Assembly (NCBI GenBank): GCA_035533815.1
Contig: DATLTB010000005.1
Location: forward strand, 1 to 19,315
DNA length: 19,315 nucleotides
Direction: 5' to 3'
Source: JANWKA01 sp035533815
GTDB taxonomy: Bacteria; Bacteroidota; Bacteroidia; Chitinophagales; Chitinophagaceae
The position numbers and the translations under genes were made by a program. Positions 1 through 7,701 of the stretch are shown one piece after another. A model generated the notes under the pieces. That model was not told where the DNA came from and did not search any database. It saw only the letters and a list, made by a program, of their open reading frames with translations. Positions within the stretch are counted from its first letter, which is position 1. Every line of letters begins with the position of its first letter.

Positions 1-1
1 G

Positions 2-769
2 GGGGTGTTGTTCCCCAGCTTTCGGGATAGCAGCTATATCTCCCAGTACATTGCCGGAGCCTGGGATTTTGTACCCCCCACAGGAGTATTCAACCCGGGC
101 ACGTTTACGACTGGAAGCCCCCTGACCGATTCCTATATCAACCACAGACTTTTAAGTAATGGACTAGGGGGAGGGAAATATCTGTCTGTCTCCACCGAGG
201 TTTATTCCAGCGTTCCTTCCGCCGTCAACCTGATTTATTTTGAAGCGGTCCGCACCACCATCAGGTGGGTGCAGACCTACTGGAGGACCCAGATGGAAAG
301 GAATATCAAGGAATTCATATTATACCGGCGCCGGGAGAACGAAACGGCCTATACGGCCATTGATACCGTCCAATCCCAGGCTTTGGGAGGGATCAGTAAT
401 TCCTTGTTGTATTATTCCTTCCTGGATGATGATTATTATGACAACTGGACCTATTACCAGCTGAAAGTCCTTGGCATTGACGGAAGGGTGTTCTGGTCAC
501 CGGTGCGCAGGGTGCCCTGGTTTGTCCAGGTTGAAGTCACTCCCAATCCCAGCAATGGGCATTTCAGGATACATATCTTCGGCGTGCACCATGTCCTTCG
601 CTTTGCCCTCATCGATATGCTGGGCAGAAGGCAGGGATTATATACGATTAATCATGATGAAATCGTCAATATCAATGGCCTTGCTGACGGAATATATTTT
701 ATTGTCTTCTATGATCCCACCCAGAATGAAGCCGTCATTGCCACTAAAAAAGTGGAAGTGATCCGGTAA
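2..769 (+). CDS. C-terminal part of a secreted protein with a type IX secretion (T9SS) sorting domain
   Basis: The reading frame is open to the left edge, so this is the 3' part of a longer gene; the GTG at base 5 is not a convincing start. The visible protein has about 254 residues. Residues about 95-165 look like a fibronectin-III/Ig-like module common in Bacteroidota surface proteins, with a YYQLKVLGIDG strand. The last 80 residues match the type A T9SS sorting domain: a PNPSNG motif near residue 181, an LIDMLGR strand, then a GLADGIYFIVFYD segment and a short basic end. Such domains direct export across the outer membrane by the Por/T9SS machinery, with the domain usually removed at the cell surface. 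The cargo function lies outside the window and cannot be named. The next gene, cytidylate kinase, starts 31 bp downstream on the same strand. Confidence 0.85.
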   Translation, partial: GVLFPSFRDSSYISQYIAGAWDFVPPTGVFNPGTFTTGSPLTDSYINHRLLSNGLGGGKYLSVSTEVYSSVPSAVNLIYFEAVRTTIRWVQTYWRTQMERNIKEFILYRRRENETAYTAIDTVQSQALGGISNSLLYYSFLDDDYYDNWTYYQLKVLGIDGRVFWSPVRRVPWFVQVEVTPNPSNGHFRIHIFGVHHVLRFALIDMLGRRQGLYTINHDEIVNINGLADGIYFIVFYDPTQNEAVIATKKVEVIR

Positions 770-800
770 GGAATTCAGGAAGTTTATCCGCACCTTTGCC

Positions 801-1484
801 ATGTCCATGAAACGGATCATCATCACCATTGACGGATACTCCTCCTGCGGTAAAAGCACCCTGGCCAGGGAACTGGCCAGGGAAATTGATTATCTCTATA
901 TTGACAGTGGCGCCATGTACCGGGCGATCACCCTGTACTTCATCGAAAACAATATCACCTGGGATCAGGAAGGAGCTGTCCGGGAGGCCCTTAAACATAT
1001 CGGCCTGGAATATCTTGCCGCGGACCATGGTCAATTTGAGATCAACCTGAACGGGAAGAATGTGGAGGGAAAGATCCGGGAATTGCCGGTGGCGGACAAG
1101 GTCAGTGAGGTGGCAGCCATCCGCCCGGTTCGCGAATTTGCCGTCGCCCTGCAGCAAAAGATCGGGGCAGGCGGGGGAATAGTCATGGATGGAAGGGATA
1201 TCGGGACCACGGTCTTTCCGAGGGCCCAGCTGAAGCTATTCATGATGGCCGATATGGAGGTAAGGATACAACGGAGGTTCAGGGAAATGGTTGAAAAAAA
1301 TCCCCGGATCACCCTGGAGGAAGTGAGGCAAAATATAGAAAGAAGGGACTTTGTGGATTCTCACCGGGAGACCAGTCCCCTGCGCAGGGCACCTGATGCC
1401 ATAATCCTGGATAACAGCCGGATGTCTCCTGCAGAGCAGTTGGACTTTGCGCTCATCCTGGTTAACCCGTTGATCAGAAAATAA
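801..1484 (+). CDS. cmk: (d)CMP (cytidylate) kinase
   Basis: Cytosolic kinase that phosphorylates CMP and dCMP with ATP, feeding CTP/dCTP synthesis. The 227-residue protein has the usual length. Visible motifs are a Walker A/P-loop GYSSCGKST at residues 12-20, the CMP-binding DSGAMYR at 35-41, DGRDIGTTVFP at 130-140, and the arginine-rich lid RRDFVDSHRE followed by RAPDAIILDNS near 181-206. The family is therefore secure. ATGs occur at 801 and 807; either could be the start, and neither has a strong Shine-Dalgarno sequence, which is normal in Bacteroidota. It is 31 bp after the T9SS cargo gene and only 5 bp before deoC, so cmk and deoC are probably co-transcribed. Confidence 0.97.
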   Translation: MSMKRIIITIDGYSSCGKSTLARELAREIDYLYIDSGAMYRAITLYFIENNITWDQEGAVREALKHIGLEYLAADHGQFEINLNGKNVEGKIRELPVADKVSEVAAIRPVREFAVALQQKIGAGGGIVMDGRDIGTTVFPRAQLKLFMMADMEVRIQRRFREMVEKNPRITLEEVRQNIERRDFVDSHRETSPLRRAPDAIILDNSRMSPAEQLDFALILVNPLIRK

Positions 1485-1489
1485 AACAG

Positions 1490-2206
1490 ATGGATCCGGT
1501 ATCGGAAATAGCCCAAATGATCGATCATTCCCTGCTGCATCCTACCCTGACAGACCGGGAATTCGAAGCAGGCTGCCTGCTGGCCCGTTCCCTGAGGGTG
1601 GCCACGGCTTGCGTTAAGCCCTATGCGGTAAAGGCTGCTGCCGGATTGCTCACAGGTTCCGGAGTAGGGGTTTGTGCCGTGATCGGATTCCCTCATGGAA
1701 ACAGCCTGAGCCAGGTCAAGGCATTCGAGACCCAAAAGGCATGTGAAGATGGAGCCACTGAAATAGATATGGTGGTAAATACTGGTAAGGTCCTGTCCGG
1801 GGACTGGGTTTTTGTGGAACAGGATATTGAAGCCGTTCTCAGGGAAACCAACCGCCAGGGAGCGATCCTCAAAGTGATTTTTGAGAATGATTTCCTATCC
1901 CGGGATAAGGATAAGATCAGCCTCTGCGAAATATCCTCCAGGTTGGGCGTGGCATTTGTAAAAACATCCACAGGGTATGGATTTGTCCGCGGAGCTGACG
2001 GCACATATGCCTACCGGGGAGCTACTTTACCTGATGTGGTGCTGATGCGGCGACACTGTAGCCCTCCGGTCAGGATCAAGGCTGCCGGCGGCATACGCAG
2101 CCTGGATGACCTGCTCCGGTTCAAAGAAGCTGGCGCCGACCGGATCGGCACCACCGCCACGGCAGCTATTCTCGGAGAAGCCAGGGTACAATATGGGTAC
2201 TCCTGA
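1490..2206 (+). CDS. deoC: deoxyribose-phosphate aldolase
   Basis: Class I aldolase that cleaves 2-deoxyribose-5-phosphate to acetaldehyde and glyceraldehyde-3-phosphate in deoxynucleoside catabolism. The 238-residue TIM-barrel protein carries the family signatures: IDHSLLHPT at residues 11-19, VIGFPHG at 64-70, EIDMVVN with the catalytic Asp at 93, FVKTSTGYG with the Schiff-base Lys at 158, and IKAAGGI with the second catalytic Lys at 197. The sequence is of the shorter Bacillus-like type rather than the E. coli type. It starts 5 bp after cmk and is probably its operon partner. PNP, which supplies deoxyribose-1-phosphate, is encoded about 4.7 kb downstream. A pair of overlapping hairpins follows about 60 bp after the stop. 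Confidence 0.96.
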   Translation: MDPVSEIAQMIDHSLLHPTLTDREFEAGCLLARSLRVATACVKPYAVKAAAGLLTGSGVGVCAVIGFPHGNSLSQVKAFETQKACEDGATEIDMVVNTGKVLSGDWVFVEQDIEAVLRETNRQGAILKVIFENDFLSRDKDKISLCEISSRLGVAFVKTSTGYGFVRGADGTYAYRGATLPDVVLMRRHCSPPVRIKAAGGIRSLDDLLRFKEAGADRIGTTATAAILGEARVQYGYS

Positions 2207-2268
2207 GGGGTGGAAATCGGGTCAAAGGGTTTAACAATCTTTCATTCTAAAACCATCAGCTGTATTAA

Positions 2269-2308
2269 AAACGGACACTGGCTGTCCGTTTCCGGACAGC
2301 GCCCTGTT
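2269..2308 (+). terminator. overlapping alternative hairpins downstream of deoC (terminator or attenuator-like)
   Basis: Three alternating copies of CGGACA/TGTCCG lie close together. Arm 1 (2269-2277) pairs perfectly over 9 bp with arm 2 (2283-2291), leaving a 5-nt loop. Arm 2 (2281-2288) can instead pair over 8 bp with arm 3 (2293-2300), leaving a 4-nt TTTC loop. The second hairpin is followed by GCCCTGTTTTGTTTT, which resembles an intrinsic terminator tail. The simplest reading is the terminator of the cmk-deoC unit. The mutually exclusive pairing also resembles an attenuator in front of the permease gene at 2446. Confidence 0.55.
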
Positions 2309-2445
2309 TTGTTTTAAGTGTAAAATATTATCAATCAAACTAATATTCTTTGGCATCATTCTTTATCTGCTGAACATAGGCAATAAGGCTCCTTTTTATC
2401 TAAAGAACTGAGGCTGGATTCCGGGGTTAACCAACAATCATAGAA

Positions 2446-4830
2446 ATGCTTAGAAATTATTTCCATTCAGCCTGGCGAAATATGCTCCGGAGCCCGGGAT
2501 ATACCGCCATCAACATCCTGGGGTTATCAGCCGGACTGGCAGTAGCCCTCTTGCTGGGCCTCTGGGTGAATTACCAGTATTCCTATGACCGCTTCCTGCC
2601 CGGCAGCAACCGGGTCTATCAGGTGAGAAACCGATTCACCAGTAATGGAGAAATCCGGACCCTTCCGGCAGTTTGTCTGCCCATGGCAGGTGTGCTTAAA
2701 AAGGATATTCCCGGGATCAGGTATACCGCCCGGTCAGACTGGATGGGTGACCATGACCTCAAAGCAGGAGAAAAGAAATTATATATCAGCGGAGGCATGG
2801 TCGGAAAAGATTTTCTGAAGATTTTTTCTTTTCCAATGCTGCAGGGAAATGCCGGGGAATGCCTGGAAGATATGTACTCTATAGTGCTTACCCGCTCTAC
2901 CGCTATGGCCCTGTTCGGTACTGTAAATGCGATGGGCAGGATGGTACGGCTGGATAATCAGCATGATCTCCAAGTGACGGGTATTCTTCAGGACCTGCCC
3001 GGGAATTCCACCCTGAACTTCCATTTTTTAGTTCCATTTGCCTATAAGGTAGCTACCGTATCCTGGATAAAAGACGCCTTGCAGTCCTGGGACTATAATT
3101 CCTGGCAGACTTTTGTGTCCCTGAAACCGGGGGTTTCCTACTCGCAGATCAAACCCATGCTCAAAAATATTTTCCGGAAATATGACCCTAAAACTTTCAA
3201 GGCCGTTCAGGCCGAGGTTTTTTTTCAGCCGATGACCCACTGGCACCTTTTTTCGCAGTTTAAACATGGGGTGGAATCAGGCGGCTTTATTATGTATGTC
3301 AGGATGTTTACCATCATTGGTATCCTGGTCCTGATCATTGCCTGCATTAATTTTATGAATTTGTCCACGGCCAGGTCGGAAAAAAGGGCCCGGGAGGTGG
3401 GGGTACGAAAGGCAATTGGTTGCGGCCGGGTCGATCTGATCTTCCAGTTCCTGCTGGAATCCGCCCTGATCACTACGATGGCTTTTGGGGTTGCCCTGGG
3501 AATCGTCATCCTTGCCCTTCCCTACTTCAATATCCTGACTTCATCAGAGATCCGGATCCCTTATTCCAATCCGGCATTCTGGGGAGTGATGGCAGCCATG
3601 ATCGGGATAACCAGTCTGCTGGCCGGTGCCCGGCCAGCCTTCTACCTTTCTTCATTCCGGCCGGTCCAGGTGCTGAATGGGGTGATCCATACCGGAAAAA
3701 CAGGCACGCATCTCCGTCAGATCCTGGTTGTGCTGCAGTTCAGCTGCTCAGTTGCCCTGATCATCGGCACCCTGATCGTGTATAAGCAAATACAATTTGC
3801 CCGGGACAGACCAAAAGGTTATAATCCCAACCGGCTGATGGTGACAGACGCCAGTCCTGACCTGAGCCGTAATTATGAAGCCCTGAGAAATGAGCTGATG
3901 GGCAGCGGCGTGGTAAGTGATGTGACCGCTGCATCCAGCCCGCCTACCGAGATTGATGAATGGGACGGAATCATCAGCTGGTCCGGTCAATATCCGGGGG
4001 AGACCCTGGGCATGGCGGTCGTCAAAATTTCCGGGGATTATTTCCGAACCCTGGGTATGAACCTGGTCATGGGCAGGAAATTCAGCGGCAGCCTGGGTCA
4101 GGATTCCCTCAATGTAATCCTCAATGAGGCAGCTGTGAAGCGCCTGAGGTACCGCCAACCCCTGAACCAGGAGATCACCTGGGGAAATAATCAGCGGATC
4201 CGGGTGATTGGCGTTGTCCGGGATGCCCTGATGCTGTCTCCCTTCGCTGATGCTGAACCCACTTTTTTCCGGTATGATCCCGGCGAGGCGCTGTCCTGTA
4301 TCCTATACCGGCTTTCTCCAGCAATGAATACCCGGGAAGCGATTTCCAAACTCACCCCGATCTTCAACAAGTATAATCCAGCCTATCCGTATATCTACCG
4401 GTTTGTGGATCATTCCTATGCGAACAAATTCAAGCTCGAAACCCTGATCGGCAAACTGGCCGCACTTTTTGCCGGCCTGGCGATCCTGATCTCCTGTCTG
4501 GGATTGTTTGGCCTTACTGCCTTCATGGCAGAGCAGCGCAGCAAGGAGATCAGCATCCGGAAGGTGCTTGGCGCCACGGTGTCCCAGGTCTGGTTCTTGC
4601 TTTCCAGGGATTTTGTGGTCCTGGTGACCATCAGCTGCCTGCTTGCCTCACCGGTGGCCTGGTATTTTCTCCATAGGTGGTTGCTGCAATACGTGTATAG
4701 GATATCCATCGGACCCTGGGTGTTCCTGGTCGCTGGCTGTATGGCCCTTTTGATCACTATCCTGACGGTCAGCATTCAGTCCATAAAAGCAGCCATGTCC
4801 AGGCCAGTAAAGGGGCTCAGGGCCGAATGA
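2446..4830 (+). CDS. ABC transporter permease of the MacB/FtsX-like type
   Basis: Inner-membrane permease of 794 residues with the layout typical of Bacteroidota. An N-terminal FHSAWRNMLRSPGYTAIN segment precedes the first membrane span (about 22-42). A large periplasmic MacB_PCD-like domain follows (about 45-280), then an FtsX-type core with spans near 285-305, 335-360 and 377-400. A further span sits near 425-445, before a second periplasmic domain (about 450-660). The final FtsX core has spans near 666-690, 720-745 and 755-778. The basic motif after a span (RAREVGVRKAIG near 313-324, SKEISIRKVLGA near 702) is the usual coupling-helix signature and appears twice. No ATPase or membrane-fusion partner is encoded nearby, so substrate and partner are unknown; relatives act in mechanotransmission, lipoprotein or peptide export. 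The next gene follows 34 bp downstream. Confidence 0.9.
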   Translation: MLRNYFHSAWRNMLRSPGYTAINILGLSAGLAVALLLGLWVNYQYSYDRFLPGSNRVYQVRNRFTSNGEIRTLPAVCLPMAGVLKKDIPGIRYTARSDWMGDHDLKAGEKKLYISGGMVGKDFLKIFSFPMLQGNAGECLEDMYSIVLTRSTAMALFGTVNAMGRMVRLDNQHDLQVTGILQDLPGNSTLNFHFLVPFAYKVATVSWIKDALQSWDYNSWQTFVSLKPGVSYSQIKPMLKNIFRKYDPKTFKAVQAEVFFQPMTHWHLFSQFKHGVESGGFIMYVRMFTIIGILVLIIACINFMNLSTARSEKRAREVGVRKAIGCGRVDLIFQFLLESALITTMAFGVALGIVILALPYFNILTSSEIRIPYSNPAFWGVMAAMIGITSLLAGARPAFYLSSFRPVQVLNGVIHTGKTGTHLRQILVVLQFSCSVALIIGTLIVYKQIQFARDRPKGYNPNRLMVTDASPDLSRNYEALRNELMGSGVVSDVTAASSPPTEIDEWDGIISWSGQYPGETLGMAVVKISGDYFRTLGMNLVMGRKFSGSLGQDSLNVILNEAAVKRLRYRQPLNQEITWGNNQRIRVIGVVRDALMLSPFADAEPTFFRYDPGEALSCILYRLSPAMNTREAISKLTPIFNKYNPAYPYIYRFVDHSYANKFKLETLIGKLAALFAGLAILISCLGLFGLTAFMAEQRSKEISIRKVLGATVSQVWFLLSRDFVVLVTISCLLASPVAWYFLHRWLLQYVYRISIGPWVFLVAGCMALLITILTVSIQSIKAAMSRPVKGLRAE

Positions 4831-4864
4831 AGACAAGCAGCCATTTTTAACTTAATTTTCCGGG

Positions 4865-5530
4865 ATGAAAACAATCGGTCTTTCCCTGTTGGTGATGACG
4901 CTTTCTGCATCCGGTCCGTTATATGCCCAACGGATCTTCTCCGAAGGAATGATCCTGTATGATGTCCGGGTGGATGAACCCCTTAACCTGCGTAATCAGG
5001 GTACGGTACAATTCAGCGGAAGCAAAATGGAGCTGATGGTCAACAGCAAGATGAGCCGCACCGACCTGATCGTGGGAGCGATAGACCGGGTGGTGATCCG
5101 CAATGCTGCGGATACCACGGCGGTAGCCATGATCGACCGGGGACCGGAAAAATACCTGATGCGGCTGACCCCGGCCATGGTGAAAAATGAACTGGCCGTG
5201 TATGCAGGCATGAAATTCCAGGATGGACATACCCAACGCAAGATCGCCGGTTACAATTGCCTTAAAGCAGTGGGTAAAACCAGGGCAGGCAATACCGTCA
5301 CCGTATTCTATACCCCGGATCTTGTACCCGGGAATCCCGATTATTTTCCGGAATTCGTGGGACTGAAGGGGGTACCCCTGGAGTTCAGGACGCGGATCGG
5401 TGGTCTGAAGATGATTATGACCGCCTCTCAGGTGAACCTGACCCCGCAGCCAGCCTCCGAATTCGATATTCCCACCAGTGGTTATAAAATCATCTCTGAA
5501 GAGGAGCTTCAGGATATGACCAACGGATAA
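4865..5530 (+). CDS. small secreted protein, DUF4412/GLPGLI-like
   Basis: A 221-residue protein with a clear signal peptide: hydrophobic residues 5-18, cleavage likely after the YA at about residue 21. The mature part is predicted to be mostly beta strands. It contains an RKIAGYNCLKAVGK segment near residue 121 and a following FYTPDLVPGNPDYFP segment, which resemble the DUF4412/GLPGLI-type periplasmic proteins of Bacteroidota. That family link is from memory and tentative; no enzymatic motif is visible. The start ATG lies 34 bp after the permease stop, so the two may form one transcription unit and act together in the periplasm. The gene ends 6 bp from the stop of the convergent sucC. Confidence 0.7.
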   Translation: MKTIGLSLLVMTLSASGPLYAQRIFSEGMILYDVRVDEPLNLRNQGTVQFSGSKMELMVNSKMSRTDLIVGAIDRVVIRNAADTTAVAMIDRGPEKYLMRLTPAMVKNELAVYAGMKFQDGHTQRKIAGYNCLKAVGKTRAGNTVTVFYTPDLVPGNPDYFPEFVGLKGVPLEFRTRIGGLKMIMTASQVNLTPQPASEFDIPTSGYKIISEEELQDMTNG

Positions 5531-5536
5531 AATGAT

Positions 5537-6748
5537 TCAGGCTAATGCCCGGTGGACCAGGTCAGCAGCTTCACTGAGCAGGATGGCTGACTGGACCTTC
5601 AGTCCGGATTGTTCGATCAGCTCCTTGGCGGCTTCCGCATTGGTACCTTGCAAACGGACGATGATGGGAATCCGGATATCTCCGATGGACCGGTAAGCAT
5701 CGATAACTCCCTGGGCTACGCGGTCACAGCGGACGATGCCCCCGAATATATTGATGAGGATGGCCTTGACCTTAGGATCTTTTAAAATGATGCGGAATCC
5801 TGCTTCCACTGTCTGGGCATTGGCAGTTCCCCCCACATCCAGGAAATTAGCTGGTTCTCCACCGCTGAGCTTGATCATATCCATGGTGGCCATGGCCAGG
5901 CCGGCTCCGTTCACCATACAGCCCACATTGCCATCCAGCTTGACAAAATTGAGGCAGTATTTACCTGCTTCCACCTCGGAGGGATCTTCTTCTGTGATAT
6001 CACGCAGTTCCGCCAGGTCCGGATGCCGGAACAGGGCATTGTCATCCAGCCGCATCTTGCAGTCCACGGCCAGTATCTTTTCATCAGCAGTTTTAAACAG
6101 GGGATTGATCTCGATCATGGCGCAGTCCAGTCCGGTATAGGCCGTATACAGGTTAGTGAGAAATTTCACCATATACTTGAAGCTCTCGCCCTGCAGGCCC
6201 AGGTTGAAAGCGATCCTGCGGGCCTGGAACGGCTGAAGCTGCCCACCGGGGTAAATCCATTCCCGGAATATCTTTTCCGGGGAATTTGCTGCCACCTCCT
6301 CGATATCCATACCGCCCTCCGTGGAATACATGATCACCTGCTGTCCCCTGGAGCGATCCAGCAGGATGGACAGGTAGAATTCTTTGGTGGGGTTGGGGCC
6401 GGGATAATAAACGTCCTGGGCGACCAGGACCTTGTTCACTTTTTTACCTGCAGTTCCGGTCTGCACCGTGATCAGGGTTCCGCCAATTATTTGGCCGGCG
6501 ATGTGCTTGGCATCTTCAGCGCTTTTTGCCAGGGCGACTCCGCGCTGCTCCGTGCCGGCAATCTTTCCTTTGCCCCGGCCACCTGCGTGGATCTGCGCCT
6601 TGACCACCGCCCATTTAGTGCCTGTCTCCATGCGGAGCTGCTTAAAAGCTTCTACCGCCATATCCGCATTCTCGGCAAGGATCCCTTCCTGCACGGGGAC
6701 ATGAAATTTTTTCAGCAGGGACTTGGCCTGGTATTCATGGAGGTTCAT
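5537..6748 (-). CDS. sucC: ADP-forming succinate-CoA ligase, beta subunit
   Basis: Beta subunit of succinyl-CoA synthetase, which converts succinyl-CoA, ADP and phosphate to succinate, CoA and ATP in the TCA cycle. The chosen start is the ATG at 6748, giving MNLHEYQAKSLL, the conserved family N-terminus, and 403 residues; the longer frame to 6805 adds 19 unconserved residues. An ATP-grasp domain covers the N-terminal half (AGGRGKGKIAGTEQRG). The C-terminal CoA-ligase domain has GNVGCMVNGAGLAMATMD, FLDVGGTANAQTV and INIFGGIVRCDRVAQGV. The alpha subunit gene sucD is not in the window; unlinked sucC and sucD are not unusual in Bacteroidota. The gene is convergent with the secreted-protein gene and divergent from PNP. 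Confidence 0.96.
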   Translation of the reverse strand: MNLHEYQAKSLLKKFHVPVQEGILAENADMAVEAFKQLRMETGTKWAVVKAQIHAGGRGKGKIAGTEQRGVALAKSAEDAKHIAGQIIGGTLITVQTGTAGKKVNKVLVAQDVYYPGPNPTKEFYLSILLDRSRGQQVIMYSTEGGMDIEEVAANSPEKIFREWIYPGGQLQPFQARRIAFNLGLQGESFKYMVKFLTNLYTAYTGLDCAMIEINPLFKTADEKILAVDCKMRLDDNALFRHPDLAELRDITEEDPSEVEAGKYCLNFVKLDGNVGCMVNGAGLAMATMDMIKLSGGEPANFLDVGGTANAQTVEAGFRIILKDPKVKAILINIFGGIVRCDRVAQGVIDAYRSIGDIRIPIIVRLQGTNAEAAKELIEQSGLKVQSAILLSEAADLVHRALA

Positions 6749-6817
6749 CCGGAAAATTTGCGCTAAAATACCGGATTTGCATTGAAATCTAAAATACCCT
6801 TCCACTGGATTTACGCC

Positions 6818-6825
6818 TACATTTG
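6818..6825 (+). promoter_or_regulatory. possible Bacteroidota -7 box for the PNP-porin pair
   Basis: TACATTTG fits the Bacteroidota -7 consensus TAnnTTTG and lies in the divergent gap between sucC and PNP. It would place the transcript start near 6832, about 48 bases before the PNP ATG. No convincing -33 TTTG was seen at the right spacing, so this is a weak call. Confidence 0.3.
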
Positions 6826-6879
6826 CAAAACGGCCACCGGAAAAATCACCGGCATTTTCATTTTTAGTTTTTTGTACTC

Positions 6880-7701
6880 ATGGATCTTCGTTTTTCAATG
6901 ATGGAAGAAACAGCCCGGTATATCCGGGAGCATATTCCAAACAATCCCGAAATTGGCATCATCCTGGGCAGCGGGCTGGGGAATTTCACCAGGGAGATCA
7001 ACGTACAAGCTTCCCTGGATTACCGGGAGATCCCCCATTTTCCCCAGGCTACCGTCAAAGGACACCCGGGTTTCCTGACTGCGGGTGAATGCAGCGGCAA
7101 GGGGATCCTGGTCATGGGAGGCCGCTTCCATTATTATGAAGGTCACAGCATGGAAGAGGTGGTATTTCCGGTGCGGATCATGGCGATGCTGGGCGTGAAA
7201 ACCATGCTGATCTCCAATGCAGCCGGAGGTCTTAACCCCGCTTTCAGGGTGGGAGACCTGATGGTGATCACCGATCATATCAACCTGCAACCGGAAAACC
7301 CCCTGCGTGGACCCAATGAGGAAAAGCTGGGCCCGCGCTTTCCGGATATGAGTGAACCCTATAGCAGGGACCTGGTGACTAAAGCCCTTGCCGCCGGCAG
7401 GAAATGTGGTGTTCCCCTGCAAAGCGGGGTTTATGCGGGCGTCCAGGGACCCTGTTTTGAAACTCCTGCAGAATACCGATTCCTGCATATCATTGGCGCG
7501 GATGCAGTGGGCATGAGCACGGTTGCCGAAGTGATCGCTTCGGTACATGCGGGGCTTAAAGTATTTGCGCTCAGTGTGATCACGGATCTCTGGGTTCGGG
7601 AACAGGGCAAACCGGTTACCCATGAGGAAGTGCTGGAGGCCGCAGCCGCAGCCGAGCCGAAATTATCCATTATCTTTAAGGAACTGATCGCGTTGCTCTG
7701 A
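6880..7701 (+). CDS. punA: purine-nucleoside phosphorylase (PNP family I, trimeric type)
   Basis: Cytosolic enzyme that phosphorolyses purine (deoxy)nucleosides to base and (deoxy)ribose-1-phosphate. The 273 residues match the trimeric family in length and motifs: GIILGSGLGNF with the phosphate-binding Ser31, GHPG at 61-64, GRFHYYEG with His84, SNAAGGLNP at 112-120, GVQGPCFETPAEYR with the purine-contacting Glu198, and GMSTV at 211-215. The position equivalent to human Asn243, which recognises 6-oxopurines, is Asp236 here (SVITDLWV). This substitution is associated with acceptance of 6-aminopurines in engineered human PNP and in MTAP. The gene overlaps the following porin gene by one base (TGATG), so translation of the two is probably coupled. 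Confidence 0.95.
   Translation: MDLRFSMMEETARYIREHIPNNPEIGIILGSGLGNFTREINVQASLDYREIPHFPQATVKGHPGFLTAGECSGKGILVMGGRFHYYEGHSMEEVVFPVRIMAMLGVKTMLISNAAGGLNPAFRVGDLMVITDHINLQPENPLRGPNEEKLGPRFPDMSEPYSRDLVTKALAAGRKCGVPLQSGVYAGVQGPCFETPAEYRFLHIIGADAVGMSTVAEVIASVHAGLKVFALSVITDLWVREQGKPVTHEEVLEAAAAAEPKLSIIFKELIALL

Noticed and set aside
6023..6766. 247-codon frame antisense to sucC
   Set aside because: Shadow of the strongly conserved sucC coding frame; no recognised motif.
6749..6805. Upstream ATG for sucC
   Set aside because: Adds 19 unconserved residues before the family N-terminus MNLHEYQ.
6895..7623. 242-codon frame antisense to PNP
   Set aside because: The sense frame carries all PNP motifs; the antisense product has none.
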